A DNA stretch of 64,000 bases, from assembly GCA_963736305.1 (NCBI GenBank), contig CAVTOD010000007.1, forward strand, positions 248,001 through 312,000, in the 5' to 3' direction. Made by a program: the position numbers and the translations under genes. Position 1 is the stretch's first letter, and every line of letters starts with the position of its first letter. The DNA comes from DASUPK01 sp963736305. Lineage in GTDB: Bacteria > Actinomycetota > Thermoleophilia > Solirubrobacterales > 70-9. Below the pieces are notes generated by a model that made no database searches, was not told the DNA's origin, and saw only the letters and a list, made by a program, of their open reading frames with translations. This document shows, piece by piece, positions 39,287 to 47,075 of this stretch.

Positions 39287-40027
39287 ATGTGTGGAGATGA
39301 AAAGTTGAAGTGGACTTTCGAGGATTCCGGACCTGAGGCCCTAATGAGTTCTCCCGATCCGTCCGGTCCCGCGAACGCGCAGGCCTTTGCGGACAGCAAG
39401 TTCGGCGCGCAGGCGGTCTTGCGCCTACGGGTGGCGTTTGAGCATTCGCGGAATCCCATGCTGATCGCCGACGATCAACGACGCTGGGTGACCGGAAATG
39501 ACGCCGCTTGTGACCTCCTGGGGATCGCGCGGGAGGAGGTCCCCTGGTACCGGATGGACGACTTCACGCCTCCGAGCGAGCGTCAAGAGCTCGAGGAGCA
39601 ATGGCAGGAGCTCTTGGCGAGCGGGGGAGCCGAGGGCTGGTACCAGCTGTACGTGCCCAACCGCGGACCGGTGCCGGTGGAGTTCAGTGCGACCGCCAAT
39701 GTGCTGCCCGCCCGTCACCTGTCGGTTTTCATCCCGCTCGACGAGGCCTCCCTTGGCCAGGCCGGAGACGCTCCGGCTCATGAAGCGGCGTGGACACCGG
39801 TCATGGTGGAGAGCGGTGGTCGATTACCGCTCACCGAACGCGAGCGTGAGGTCATGACGTTCGTCGCATCCGGGCTCCACAGCGCTGATATCGCCGAGCG
39901 TCTCTTCCTGTCTCCCGAGACGGTCAAGTCGCACGTTCATAACGCGATGGGCAAGCTCGGCGCCCACACACGCGCCCATGGGGTGGCGATTGCGTTGGTG
40001 ACCGGGCAGATCAGCTGGGAGATCTAG
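39287..40027 (+). CDS. PAS-domain LuxR-family regulator
   Basis: The product is 246 residues from the ATG at 39287 (alternative ATG at 39344). Residues 45-150 form a PAS domain (VAFEHSRNPMLIADDQRRWV, NDAACDLLGIAREEV). Residues 182-246 form a GerE-type HTH (LPLTEREREVMTFVASGLHS, ETVKSHVHNAMGKLGAHTRA). It has no receiver or kinase domain and so probably senses a small ligand or redox state directly. It sits between two genes that share an upstream element and is the obvious candidate to bind it. Confidence 0.85.
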   Translation: MCGDEKLKWTFEDSGPEALMSSPDPSGPANAQAFADSKFGAQAVLRLRVAFEHSRNPMLIADDQRRWVTGNDAACDLLGIAREEVPWYRMDDFTPPSERQELEEQWQELLASGGAEGWYQLYVPNRGPVPVEFSATANVLPARHLSVFIPLDEASLGQAGDAPAHEAAWTPVMVESGGRLPLTEREREVMTFVASGLHSADIAERLFLSPETVKSHVHNAMGKLGAHTRAHGVAIALVTGQISWEI

Positions 40028-40055
40028 CCGGCTCGTCCCGCCCCTACTTTGTGCG

Positions 40056-40108
40056 AGCTAGCTCCTCCGGGGGATATTTGGGTCGGCTCACCCCTCTGGG
40101 GGATTGTG
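40056..40108 (+). promoter_or_regulatory. Conserved upstream element, ice-binding copy
   Basis: AGCTAGCTCCTCCGGGGGAT is followed 29 bp later (G run to G run) by TCTGGGGGATTGTG, ending 31 bp before the ATG at 40140. It matches the YkuD copy in both boxes and in spacing. Confidence 0.65.
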
Positions 40109-40139
40109 AAAAGCCCCGCAATTCTCGATAGTCGAACCT

Positions 40140-41225
40140 ATGGGTCAGTCTCAGGTTCGCCAGAACGACAGACGCCCTTTGATCAGCGTTTGCGCATTGA
40201 GCCTGCTGGCCATGCTTGTGTTCCTCGTGCTCGCCCCAACGGCGGGCGCCGCCACCTCCCCGCCGCTCGGAGCGGCCGAGAACTTCGCGGTCCTCGCCGG
40301 AACCACGGTCACCAACACCGGCCCCACGGTCCTAACCGGCGACCTCGGGATCAGCCCGGGGACCGCCTGCACCGGCTTCCCGGCGCCCTGTACCGGTGGC
40401 GGTCCGGGGGTCGTTAACGGGACGATCCACTCCGCCGACACCACCGCCGCCCAGGCACAGGCAGACCTGATCAGCGCCTATGACAACGCCGCCGGCCAGG
40501 CCACCACGACAACCACCGGCAGCCAGCTCGGCGGGATGACCCTCGGGCCCGGCGTCTATGCCGCGACCCCGGGACCGGGCTTCCTTGAAATCACCGGGAC
40601 CCTCACCCTGGACGGGCAGGGCGATCCGAACGCCGTCTTCATCTTCAAGGCCGCCTCGACCCTGGTCACGGCGGCCGGTCCGGGGGCAAGCCAGGTCAGC
40701 CTGGTGAACGGCGCCCAGGCCTGCAACGTCTTCTGGCAGGTCGGCAGCTCGGCGACGATCGGGACCTTCAGCAATTTCGCCGGCAACGTCCTCGCGCTCA
40801 CCTCGATCGATGCGGATACCTCGGCGACCGTGAACGGCCGCCTGCTGGCCCGAAACGCGGCGGTCACCCTGGACACCAACACGGCCACCGCGGCTCGTTG
40901 CACGCCCGCCGCGGCCGGCACGCCCGACACCACCCCGCCGACGGTGACGATCACCAACGTGCCGAAGGCATGCACGGAGACGAACTTCAAGCTCAGGGTG
41001 CGGGTCTCCGACGCGGGCGGCATTCGCCACACCGACGTCTTCCTCGACGGCAAGCGGGTCAAGCGCAGCTCGAAGAAGTCCTTCTCGGTGCCGATCGGGG
41101 CCAAGGGGCTCTCGCCGGGCGTCCACAAGCTCCGCGTCGTCACCACCGACAAGGCGGGCAACACGAGGACGAGGAAGGCGAGATTCCAGCGCTGCGAGTC
41201 CCGGGCGATCCACTTCACGGGCTGA
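40140..41225 (+). CDS. DUF3494 ice-binding-like secreted protein with Ig-like C-terminus
   Basis: The 361-residue protein has a signal peptide (LSLLAMLVFLVLAPTAGAAT) and a DUF3494 domain at about 42-258 (NFAVLAGTTVTNTGPTVLTG, GTLTLDGQGDPNAVFIFKAA, ACNVFWQVGSSATIGTFSNF). A DTTPPTVTITNVP linker leads to an Ig-like domain (about 275-355). DUF3494 proteins form a beta-solenoid; some bind ice and others are adhesins. Activity cannot be inferred without the ice-face residues. The upstream element suggests control together with the L,D-transpeptidase. Confidence 0.85.
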   Translation: MGQSQVRQNDRRPLISVCALSLLAMLVFLVLAPTAGAATSPPLGAAENFAVLAGTTVTNTGPTVLTGDLGISPGTACTGFPAPCTGGGPGVVNGTIHSADTTAAQAQADLISAYDNAAGQATTTTTGSQLGGMTLGPGVYAATPGPGFLEITGTLTLDGQGDPNAVFIFKAASTLVTAAGPGASQVSLVNGAQACNVFWQVGSSATIGTFSNFAGNVLALTSIDADTSATVNGRLLARNAAVTLDTNTATAARCTPAAAGTPDTTPPTVTITNVPKACTETNFKLRVRVSDAGGIRHTDVFLDGKRVKRSSKKSFSVPIGAKGLSPGVHKLRVVTTDKAGNTRTRKARFQRCESRAIHFTG

Positions 41226-41236
41226 GACCGCTTGCA

Positions 41237-41332
41237 GACTGGACGCTGCTGGACGCTGTGGCGTAGTTACTAGACGTAGTTACTACGGAGAGGGGCTGCC
41301 TGCTACTACGGAGACGGGCAGCGGGTATTGGC
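41237..41332. repeat. Short direct repeats after the ice-binding gene
   Basis: CTGGACGCTG is doubled (41239-41259), GTAGTTACTA recurs (41263 and 41277), and CTACTACGGAGA-type units recur at 41281 and 41304. No gene is seen from 41226 to 41593. Confidence 0.5.
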
Positions 41333-41593
41333 GAATACGCAACCATCCCGGCGCAGCTACAATGACCTAGTCCGATCGGACGGGTTCCCGCAAGGGGCCG
41401 TACCGAGAAGTTCGGACGGAACGTCGAGATTCGGCTGATTCCAGCTGGGGGGCGGCGGCGGAACCCGGATTCACGCGGTCGTGTGGCCGCAGGAAGTTGA
41501 AGTGCAGTATGGACGTGATCAGCTCGACGTCCCGCGAAGCGGAGCGTCGGGTTCGGGGGCCGCTCAAGGCCTCGACTCGGAGCCTGGCACCGC

Positions 41594-41887
41594 ATGATTG
41601 TCGCCACCGTCGTGGGGGCGGTCATTCTCTCTTTCGCGCCATGCCCGAACCAGGAGCTTGGGCCGAGCTATGGCTGCTCCTCCTTCGGGGATGGAAATAC
41701 GCCCCACGTCTACGTAGACCCGGGCTACCCTCGCGCGACGCGGAAGTTCACCTTCCGGCATGAGATCGGCCATTTGGTCTGCCAGTGCGCAGACGAAGCC
41801 TGGGCCGACCACTATGCGGCCTGCCGCGTCCGTCACGGCGTGCTCGTCAAGGCCCGGCTCCAAGGGGTCAAAACGGGGAAGTGCTGA
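41594..41887 (+). CDS. Small HExxH zincin-like protein
   Basis: The 97-residue product starts with a possible signal segment (MIVATVVGAVILSFAP) and contains HVYVDPGYPRATRKFTF followed by RHEIGHLVCQCADEAWADHY, with the zinc motif HEIGH and a downstream Glu/Asp-rich helix. It is too short for a full protease domain but matches short zincin-like proteins of actinobacteria. Cys residues could form disulphides. No strong ribosome binding site precedes the ATG. Activity is uncertain. Confidence 0.55.
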   Translation: MIVATVVGAVILSFAPCPNQELGPSYGCSSFGDGNTPHVYVDPGYPRATRKFTFRHEIGHLVCQCADEAWADHYAACRVRHGVLVKARLQGVKTGKC

Positions 41888-41959
41888 TGAGTGGAGCCAG
41901 CCAAACGCTACGGACCCCTCGAAGCACGCGGCGTCAAGGGGCCCGGTTCTGGTCGTGGC

Positions 41960-42232
41960 CTAGGCGTCGTACTGCGCGCTGAATTCCGCCGCTTGCGGCT
42001 TGCCCTTGTGTCCCGCCTCTTGCATGATCGCCGGGGTCTCTGGGTCTGAGGCGAAGCTCTGGAACCCATCCATGTCCCAGTCGAAGATCACCCAGACTCG
42101 GTCGCTCTCATTGGGATCGCGATAGACGGTGGAACCCTTGGATCCGTGCTGCTTGCGCTTCTCGGCGCCCTTGGTCGAGAAGATCTCGGAGAAGCGGTCG
42201 AAATCCTCAACCTGAGTCGTCAGCAGAATCAA
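41960..42232 (-). CDS. Small dimeric alpha/beta-barrel-like protein
   Basis: The 90-residue protein from a TTG at 42232 (preceded by GAAGGAGAGAAA) reads ILLTTQVEDFDRFSEIFSTK, STVYRDPNESDRVWVIFDWD and FQSFASDPETPAIMQEAGHK. This is the fold and layout of monooxygenase-like ABM/YciI proteins. No catalytic residue is obvious. It is divergent from the NTF2-like gene at 42336. An open frame upstream of the TTG is shadow sequence. Confidence 0.6.
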   Translation of the reverse strand: MILLTTQVEDFDRFSEIFSTKGAEKRKQHGSKGSTVYRDPNESDRVWVIFDWDMDGFQSFASDPETPAIMQEAGHKGKPQAAEFSAQYDA

Positions 42233-42320
42233 TTTTCTCTCCTTCGGGCGAATGCCCCCTATGGACGACCCTATCCGGTCCTGGACACCCGAATCAGTGA
42301 TTTTGGTTCCACAGAGCGGC

Positions 42321-42326
42321 GATACT
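42321..42326 (+). promoter_or_regulatory. -10 box GATACT of an NTF2-like gene
   Basis: GATACT is followed by nine bases and the ATG at 42336. It lies outside the tRNA-His island, so the promoter type is not limited to it. Confidence 0.6.
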
Positions 42327-42335
42327 GCTTGGCCG

Positions 42336-42737
42336 ATGTCACGTGAGAACGTCGAAAGGATCAAGGAGGGCTTCAAGGCGCACAACCGCGGCGACCTGGA
42401 TGCGATGGTCGAGCTCTATGACCCAGAGGTCGTGTTCGAGACGCTGCTCCTCGGGACCCACCACGGTAACGAGGCGATTCGAACGATCTACGTGGAAAAC
42501 CGGAAGACGATGGCGGGGTACGACGTCGTCCCCGTGGAGCTGATCGAGGCCGGCGACAAGGTGGTCGCGGTCGCTCAGACGGTCGGAGCCGGTTCCACAA
42601 GCCGAATCGCCACGGACGATCAGTTCGCCTTCGTGTTCACGTTCAAGGGCGAGCGGGTGGTGCGGGAGCAGGCCTTCCGAAACAGGGAGGAGGCCCTCGA
42701 AGCCGCCGGGTTGAGCGCATCGCCGGAGGTGGGATAG
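42336..42737 (+). CDS. NTF2/SnoaL-like protein
   Basis: The 133-residue product begins MSRENVERIKEGFKAHNRGD and ends EEALEAAGLSASPEVG. YDPEVVFETLLLGTHHGNEA, VELIEAGDKVVAVAQTVGAG and FAFVFTFKGERVVREQAF follow the family order. It carries six extra residues after the usual LSE-like end. The start is chosen from the family signature and GATACT box over an ATG at 42252. It is followed at 54 bp by a second NTF2-like gene. Confidence 0.8.
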   Translation: MSRENVERIKEGFKAHNRGDLDAMVELYDPEVVFETLLLGTHHGNEAIRTIYVENRKTMAGYDVVPVELIEAGDKVVAVAQTVGAGSTSRIATDDQFAFVFTFKGERVVREQAFRNREEALEAAGLSASPEVG

Positions 42738-42791
42738 GGTCGCAGCGATTCCGACGGGGGGCAGCTGTACCGATAGGGGGTAGGAGGAACC

Positions 42792-43187
42792 ATGGAAGCA
42801 GATGAGAATGTGGCGGTCATGCGCCGCGCCTACGAGGCCTTCAATGCGGCCGACATCGACACCCTGACCGAGCTCTTCGACGAGAGCATCGTGTGGCACC
42901 TGCCTGGGCGGAGCTCGATGGCCGACGACTATCAGGGCCGCGACGCGACCCTCGCCTACTTCGGCCAGATCGGTGAGCGGACCGGTGGCACCTTCCAGGC
43001 CGAGCTCCAGGAATTGTTCGCGGCCGATGACGGTCGCGTGATCGGTCTCCAGCGCAGCACCGCGGACCGAGACGGCAAGCACCTGGATGTCGGCAACTGC
43101 ATCGTCTTCGAGCTCAAGGACGGCAAGGTCGTCGACGGCCGAGAGTACTTCAACGACCTCTATGCCTGGGATGAGTTCTGGTCGTAG
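42792..43187 (+). CDS. SnoaL/NTF2-like protein with Shine-Dalgarno start
   Basis: The 131-residue product begins MEADENVAVMRRAYEAFNAA and contains FDESIVWHLPGRSSMADDYQ and FELKDGKVVDGREYFNDLYA, a ketosteroid-isomerase-like layout. Unlike the GATACT family it has a strong ribosome binding site (GTAGGAGGAACC) and lacks the EALEAAGLSE end, so it belongs to a different SnoaL subfamily. Function is unknown. A hairpin terminator follows. Confidence 0.78.
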   Translation: MEADENVAVMRRAYEAFNAADIDTLTELFDESIVWHLPGRSSMADDYQGRDATLAYFGQIGERTGGTFQAELQELFAADDGRVIGLQRSTADRDGKHLDVGNCIVFELKDGKVVDGREYFNDLYAWDEFWS

Positions 43188-43192
43188 GGTCA

Positions 43193-43209
43193 GCGCCTAG
43201 CTGAGGCGC
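43193..43209. terminator. Bidirectional hairpin between SnoaL and Amt genes
   Basis: GCGCCT(AGCTG)AGGCGC lies in the 31-bp gap between convergent genes. No T run follows, so termination efficiency is uncertain. Confidence 0.4.
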
Positions 43210-43218
43210 ACGACCGCT

Positions 43219-44517
43219 CTACGGCTGCGCGACGGGCACCGGCAGCTCCTCGCCGGCCTCCGGCGTGACCAGGATCGCGCCCTCGCCGGAGGCGTAGGCG
43301 TCCTCGCCGTGCTGGATCACGTCCATGCCGAGCGCCTCCTCCTGCTCGGTCGCCCGGAGGGGCATCACCAGGCCGATCGCCTTGAGCAGGATGAACGTCG
43401 CCGTGAAGGCGTAGACGGGCGCCGCGATCGCCGCCAGGGCCTGCCAGCCGAGCTGGCCGGCGTCGCCGTAGAGCAGTCCGTCGGAGGTGCCGTTCCAGGA
43501 GAGCTGTGCGAAGAACCCGATGAAGAGAATTCCCGTGAAACCCGCGATCCCGTGGGCCGCGAGCACGTCGAGCGTCTCGTCGACCCGGGTCCGCGGCCGC
43601 AGCACGATCACCGCGTAGCTCGGCAGCGCCGCGAGGCCGCCGAGGACGATCGCCCAGCCCGGGCTGATGTATCCGCCGGCAGGGGTGATCCCGACGCAGC
43701 CGACGATGATCGCGGTCGCCGCGCCGATCGCCGTCACGCGACGCCCCCTGACCAGGTCGAGTGCGAACCAGACGATCAGCGTGGCGGCGGGGGCGAGCAG
43801 GGTGTTGGTGAAGGCGAGGACACTGTTGCTCCCGGTGTTAAAGCCGCTGCCGCCGTTGAAGCCGAACCAGCCGAACCACAGAAGGCCCGCGCCGAGCAGG
43901 ACGTACGCGGCGTTGTGAGGCAGCAGGGCCTGGCGCCCGTAGTCCTTGCGGGCACCCACGACCAGCGCGGCGGCGAGCGCCGAGAATCCGGAACCCATCT
44001 CGACGGGGACACCGCCGGCGAAGTCGAGCATCCCGTGGGAGTGCAGCCAGCCGTCGCCGAAGGACCAGTGGGCGAGGACGGAGTAGACGAGCACCGACCA
44101 GAGCGCCGCGAAGGCCATGAACGCGCCGAAGCGCATCCGCTCCACGACCGCTCCCGAGACGAGGGCGACCGTGATGATGCAGAACGTCGCCTGGAAGGCC
44201 CAGAAGAGGAGATGCGGGATCGTGGTGCCCTCCCGCGGCAGGAAGGTGACGTCGTGGAGGCCCGCGTAGTTGAGCCCGCCGATCAGCGCGCCATCCCCGT
44301 CGAAGGCGAGCGAGTAGCCGATCAATGCCCACATGACCGCTGCGATCGCGATGGCGGCGATGCACATCATGAAGGTGTTGAGGGTGTTCTTCGACCGGAC
44401 CAGCCCGGCGTAGAAGAGCCCAAGAGCGGGCGTCATCATCAGGACGAGGGCGGTCGCGACCAGCATCCAGGCGGTATCGCCGGTGTCGATCTGGGCCGCG
44501 GCGAGCGCCGGGTTCAT
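43219..44517 (-). CDS. amt: Ammonium transporter Amt with Glu at the first twin-His position
   Basis: The 432-residue protein has 11 predicted helices and Amt landmarks: GLFYAGLVRSKNTLNT, FWAFQATFCIITVALVSGAV, LWFGWFGFNGGSGFN and HGIAGFTGILFIG with the second pore His (His322). Where AmtB has DFAGGTVVHI with the first pore His, this protein has DFAGGVPVEM, so Glu173 replaces it. Some fungal Mep transporters carry Glu there. The start overlaps the PII stop (ATGA). The C-terminal EEALGMDVIQHGEDAY is the usual cytoplasmic PII-contact tail. Confidence 0.93.
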   Translation of the reverse strand: MNPALAAAQIDTGDTAWMLVATALVLMMTPALGLFYAGLVRSKNTLNTFMMCIAAIAIAAVMWALIGYSLAFDGDGALIGGLNYAGLHDVTFLPREGTTIPHLLFWAFQATFCIITVALVSGAVVERMRFGAFMAFAALWSVLVYSVLAHWSFGDGWLHSHGMLDFAGGVPVEMGSGFSALAAALVVGARKDYGRQALLPHNAAYVLLGAGLLWFGWFGFNGGSGFNTGSNSVLAFTNTLLAPAATLIVWFALDLVRGRRVTAIGAATAIIVGCVGITPAGGYISPGWAIVLGGLAALPSYAVIVLRPRTRVDETLDVLAAHGIAGFTGILFIGFFAQLSWNGTSDGLLYGDAGQLGWQALAAIAAPVYAFTATFILLKAIGLVMPLRATEQEEALGMDVIQHGEDAYASGEGAILVTPEAGEELPVPVAQP

Positions 44518-44870
44518 TCGCCGTCCACCGGGGTGACGGCCGCGTTGTCGGACTCGCCAGTGCGGATTCGGATCGCTCGCTCGAGCGGGACGACGAAGAT
44601 CTTGCCGTCACCGACCTCGCCGGTTCGGGCTCCCTCGCCGAGCGCGGTGACCGTCGCGTCGACGAACGGGTCGGTGACCGCGATCTCGAAGCGGACCTTT
44701 TCGGCGAGCTCCATCTTCACGGTGGTCCCGCGATAGGTCTCGACGTGGTCGAGCTCCCCGCCGTGCCCCTGGACGCGGCTCATCGAGACGCCCTTGACGT
44801 CGGCGCGGTACAGCGCCTCCAGCACGTCGTTGGCCTTCTCAGGCCGCACGATGGCGATCACCAGCTTCAC
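44514..44870 (-). CDS. PII nitrogen regulatory protein without T-loop Tyr51
   Basis: The 118-residue protein starts MKLVIAIVRPEKANDVLEAL and ends with the B/C-loop region GDGKIFVVPLERAIRIRTGE. The T-loop reads HVETYRGTTVKMELAEK: Tyr46 is kept but position 51, the uridylylation or adenylylation Tyr of enteric and many actinobacterial PII, is Val. It is co-translated with Amt, which PII normally blocks when nitrogen is plentiful. The GTG at 44870 follows AGAGGGGTTGTC. Control would have to be by 2-oxoglutarate and nucleotides only. Confidence 0.9.
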   Translation of the reverse strand: MKLVIAIVRPEKANDVLEALYRADVKGVSMSRVQGHGGELDHVETYRGTTVKMELAEKVRFEIAVTDPFVDATVTALGEGARTGEVGDGKIFVVPLERAIRIRTGESDNAAVTPVDGE

Positions 44871-44948
44871 GACAACCCCTCTCAGACGAAACACGCAGCG
44901 CCAGCCGCTGCAGGATCCGACGCTATCCGTGGCGCCCGACGGAATGAA

Positions 44949-46283
44949 TCAGCAGGCGCCCGGGCGATCGATCGACAGGCGGACGGTCGAGCCGGGGCGG
45001 ACCACGGTGTCCGCCCCAGGCGACGTCCCGCAGACGATCCAGTCGGAGGGCACGATCACGCCGAACAGGCCGCCGCCCTCCTCGCTGGAGCGGAGCCCGA
45101 GGTCGTCGAGGCGCTGCTCGGCAACATCCAGCGGCTGACCGGCCAGCGACGGGACGGTGACTCCGCTCGGCGAGCCGTCGGTCGAGGAGCCACCGCTCGA
45201 GCTGATCTTCCTGGCAGCGTCCGAGAGCTTCGGAGCCTCGATCACCGCGGCGACGCCGACGCCGGAGAGGGCGAGAAGTGCGAGGACGGACGCGAGCACG
45301 CGTCCGCGCCGCCGGGGCCGCGGGAGTGGGTCGGTCGGCGGCAGTGAGGGGTCCCGGGAGAGGCGAACGGTCTCCGGAAGCGGCGCGGCCTCTCCGGCGC
45401 CCACCACGTGTTCCGGCTCCGTGAGCGGCTCACCGCGGGTGGCGGCGACCGCCGCCCGGCCGAGGTCGCCGGCGGATGGGAATCTGTCGGCCGGGTCCTT
45501 CGCCATCGCCCGGCGGATCACCGGATCGAGCACGCTCGCGCCGCTTTCTCCGGCCGACGGCGGTGCCTCGTTGACGTGGGCCCACATCTTGGCCGAGCTC
45601 TCGCGCTCGGAGAACGGGACCCGTCCGGTGACCGCGTGGAAGAGGACGCAGCCGAGCGCGTAGACGTCGGTGCGGGCGTCGACCCGCCGCCCCTCGATCT
45701 GCTCCGGCGCCATGTAGTCGACCGTGCCTATCACCTGCCCGGTCGTGGTCAGGCCGGTCGTCGAGGCAATCGCCTTGGCGAGCCCGAAGTCGGTCAGGTG
45801 TGCGTCTCCCTCCTCGTCGACGATCACGTTGTGCGGCTTGACGTCCCGGTGCACCAGCCCCGCGGCGTGGACCGCGTCCAGCCCATCGGCAACCTGTGTG
45901 ATCAGCGCCGCGGCCTCGTCCGGGGAGAGGGCGCCGTCCGCCGCGATCAGGCGGCCCAGATCGGGTCCCGGCACATAGCGCATGGCGACGTAGAGCAGGC
46001 CATCGCGCTCGCCGGCGCCGAAGACAGTGACCACGTTCGGGTGCTCGACCGACGCCGCCGTTCGAGACTCGGAGCGAAACCGCGCGCGGAAGCTCTCGTC
46101 GCCGGCGAGCTCCGATCGGATCACCTTGAGCGCGACCTGGCGGCCGAGCCCGAGCTCGGTCGCGAGGTAGACGATCCCCATGCCGCCGTGGCCGAGTGTG
46201 CGCTCGATCGCGAAGCCGGCGAATTCGGAGCCGGCCGCCAGGCGGATCGGCCCGCTGCCCTCGGCTGTTCCCTCGACTGACAT
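44949..46283 (-). CDS. Membrane Ser/Thr protein kinase with one PASTA domain
   Basis: The product is 444 residues. The kinase domain (about 24-285) has LGHGGMGIVYLA, VALKVI, LVHRDVKPHNVIVD, LTDFGLAKAI and GTVDYMAPEQIEGR, all catalytic elements of Hanks-type kinases. One membrane helix lies near 330-350 (VLASVLALLALSGVGVAAVI), and an external PASTA repeat occupies about 375-440. PASTA domains bind muropeptides or lipid II. It is PknB-like but with one PASTA instead of several. It is divergent from the ABC exporter genes. Confidence 0.92.
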   Translation of the reverse strand: MSVEGTAEGSGPIRLAAGSEFAGFAIERTLGHGGMGIVYLATELGLGRQVALKVIRSELAGDESFRARFRSESRTAASVEHPNVVTVFGAGERDGLLYVAMRYVPGPDLGRLIAADGALSPDEAAALITQVADGLDAVHAAGLVHRDVKPHNVIVDEEGDAHLTDFGLAKAIASTTGLTTTGQVIGTVDYMAPEQIEGRRVDARTDVYALGCVLFHAVTGRVPFSERESSAKMWAHVNEAPPSAGESGASVLDPVIRRAMAKDPADRFPSAGDLGRAAVAATRGEPLTEPEHVVGAGEAAPLPETVRLSRDPSLPPTDPLPRPRRRGRVLASVLALLALSGVGVAAVIEAPKLSDAARKISSSGGSSTDGSPSGVTVPSLAGQPLDVAEQRLDDLGLRSSEEGGGLFGVIVPSDWIVCGTSPGADTVVRPGSTVRLSIDRPGAC

Positions 46284-46340
46284 GCCCCTCGGAGTATCGC
46301 TAGCTTCCGGGAGGTCCTTCTCAAGTGCGGGGTGTCACGG

Positions 46341-47075
46341 ATGACGGATTCGAACGGGCGCATCGTGCAGGCGGTCGACGTGAGCCGGCGCTATGGCGAG
46401 GGCGATGCCGCGGTTGATGCGCTGCGGCACGTCGACGTCGAGTTCGAGCGCGACCGCTTCACGGCGATCATGGGGCCATCGGGATCCGGGAAGTCGACGC
46501 TGTTGCACGTGCTCGCCGGGCTGGACCGCCCGACCGGTGGCCGGGTGCTGATCGACGGCACCGAGATCACGGACCTCGACGACGCGGACCTCACGAAGCT
46601 CCGCCGCGACAAGCTCGGCTTCATCTTCCAGTTCTTCAACCTGCTCCCCGTCCTGACGGCGGAAGAGAACCTGGTCCTGCCGCTGTCGATCGCCGGGCGC
46701 GACCCGGACGAGGCGTGGCTCGAGCAGCTGCTCAAGACCGTCGGGCTCGAGGATCGCCGCTCGCACCTGCCATCGGAGCTCTCCGGCGGCCAGCAGCAGC
46801 GGGTCGCGGTGGCGCGCGCGCTGGTCTCCCGCCCGGCCGTCGTCTTCGCCGATGAGCCGACTGGGAACCTCGACTCCAAGGCCTCGGAGGACGTGCTGAA
46901 GCTGCTCCGCCAGGCGGTCGACGATTTCGATCAGACGGTGGTGATGGTCACCCACGCGCCCGAGGCCGCCGTCTACGCGGATCGCCTGCTCACCCTCCGC
47001 GACGGCGAGATCGTCTCGGACGCCGCGCCGGGCTCCGCCGATGACGTGATCGAGCTGATGAAGCAGCTTGGCTAG
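46341..47075 (+). CDS. ABC transporter ATP-binding protein (MacB/LolD type)
   Basis: The 244-residue protein contains Walker A MGPSGSGKSTLLHVLAGLDR, Q-loop FIFQFFNLLPVLTAEENLVL, signature SELSGGQQQRVAVARALVSR and Walker B PAVVFADEPTGNLDSK. The DEPTGNLDS sequence is typical of the MacB/FtsE/LolD group that pairs with FtsX-type permeases. The ATG at 46341 is preferred; a GTG at 46332 adds three residues. Its stop overlaps the permease start by 8 bp. Confidence 0.93.
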   Translation: MTDSNGRIVQAVDVSRRYGEGDAAVDALRHVDVEFERDRFTAIMGPSGSGKSTLLHVLAGLDRPTGGRVLIDGTEITDLDDADLTKLRRDKLGFIFQFFNLLPVLTAEENLVLPLSIAGRDPDEAWLEQLLKTVGLEDRRSHLPSELSGGQQQRVAVARALVSRPAVVFADEPTGNLDSKASEDVLKLLRQAVDDFDQTVVMVTHAPEAAVYADRLLTLRDGEIVSDAAPGSADDVIELMKQLG

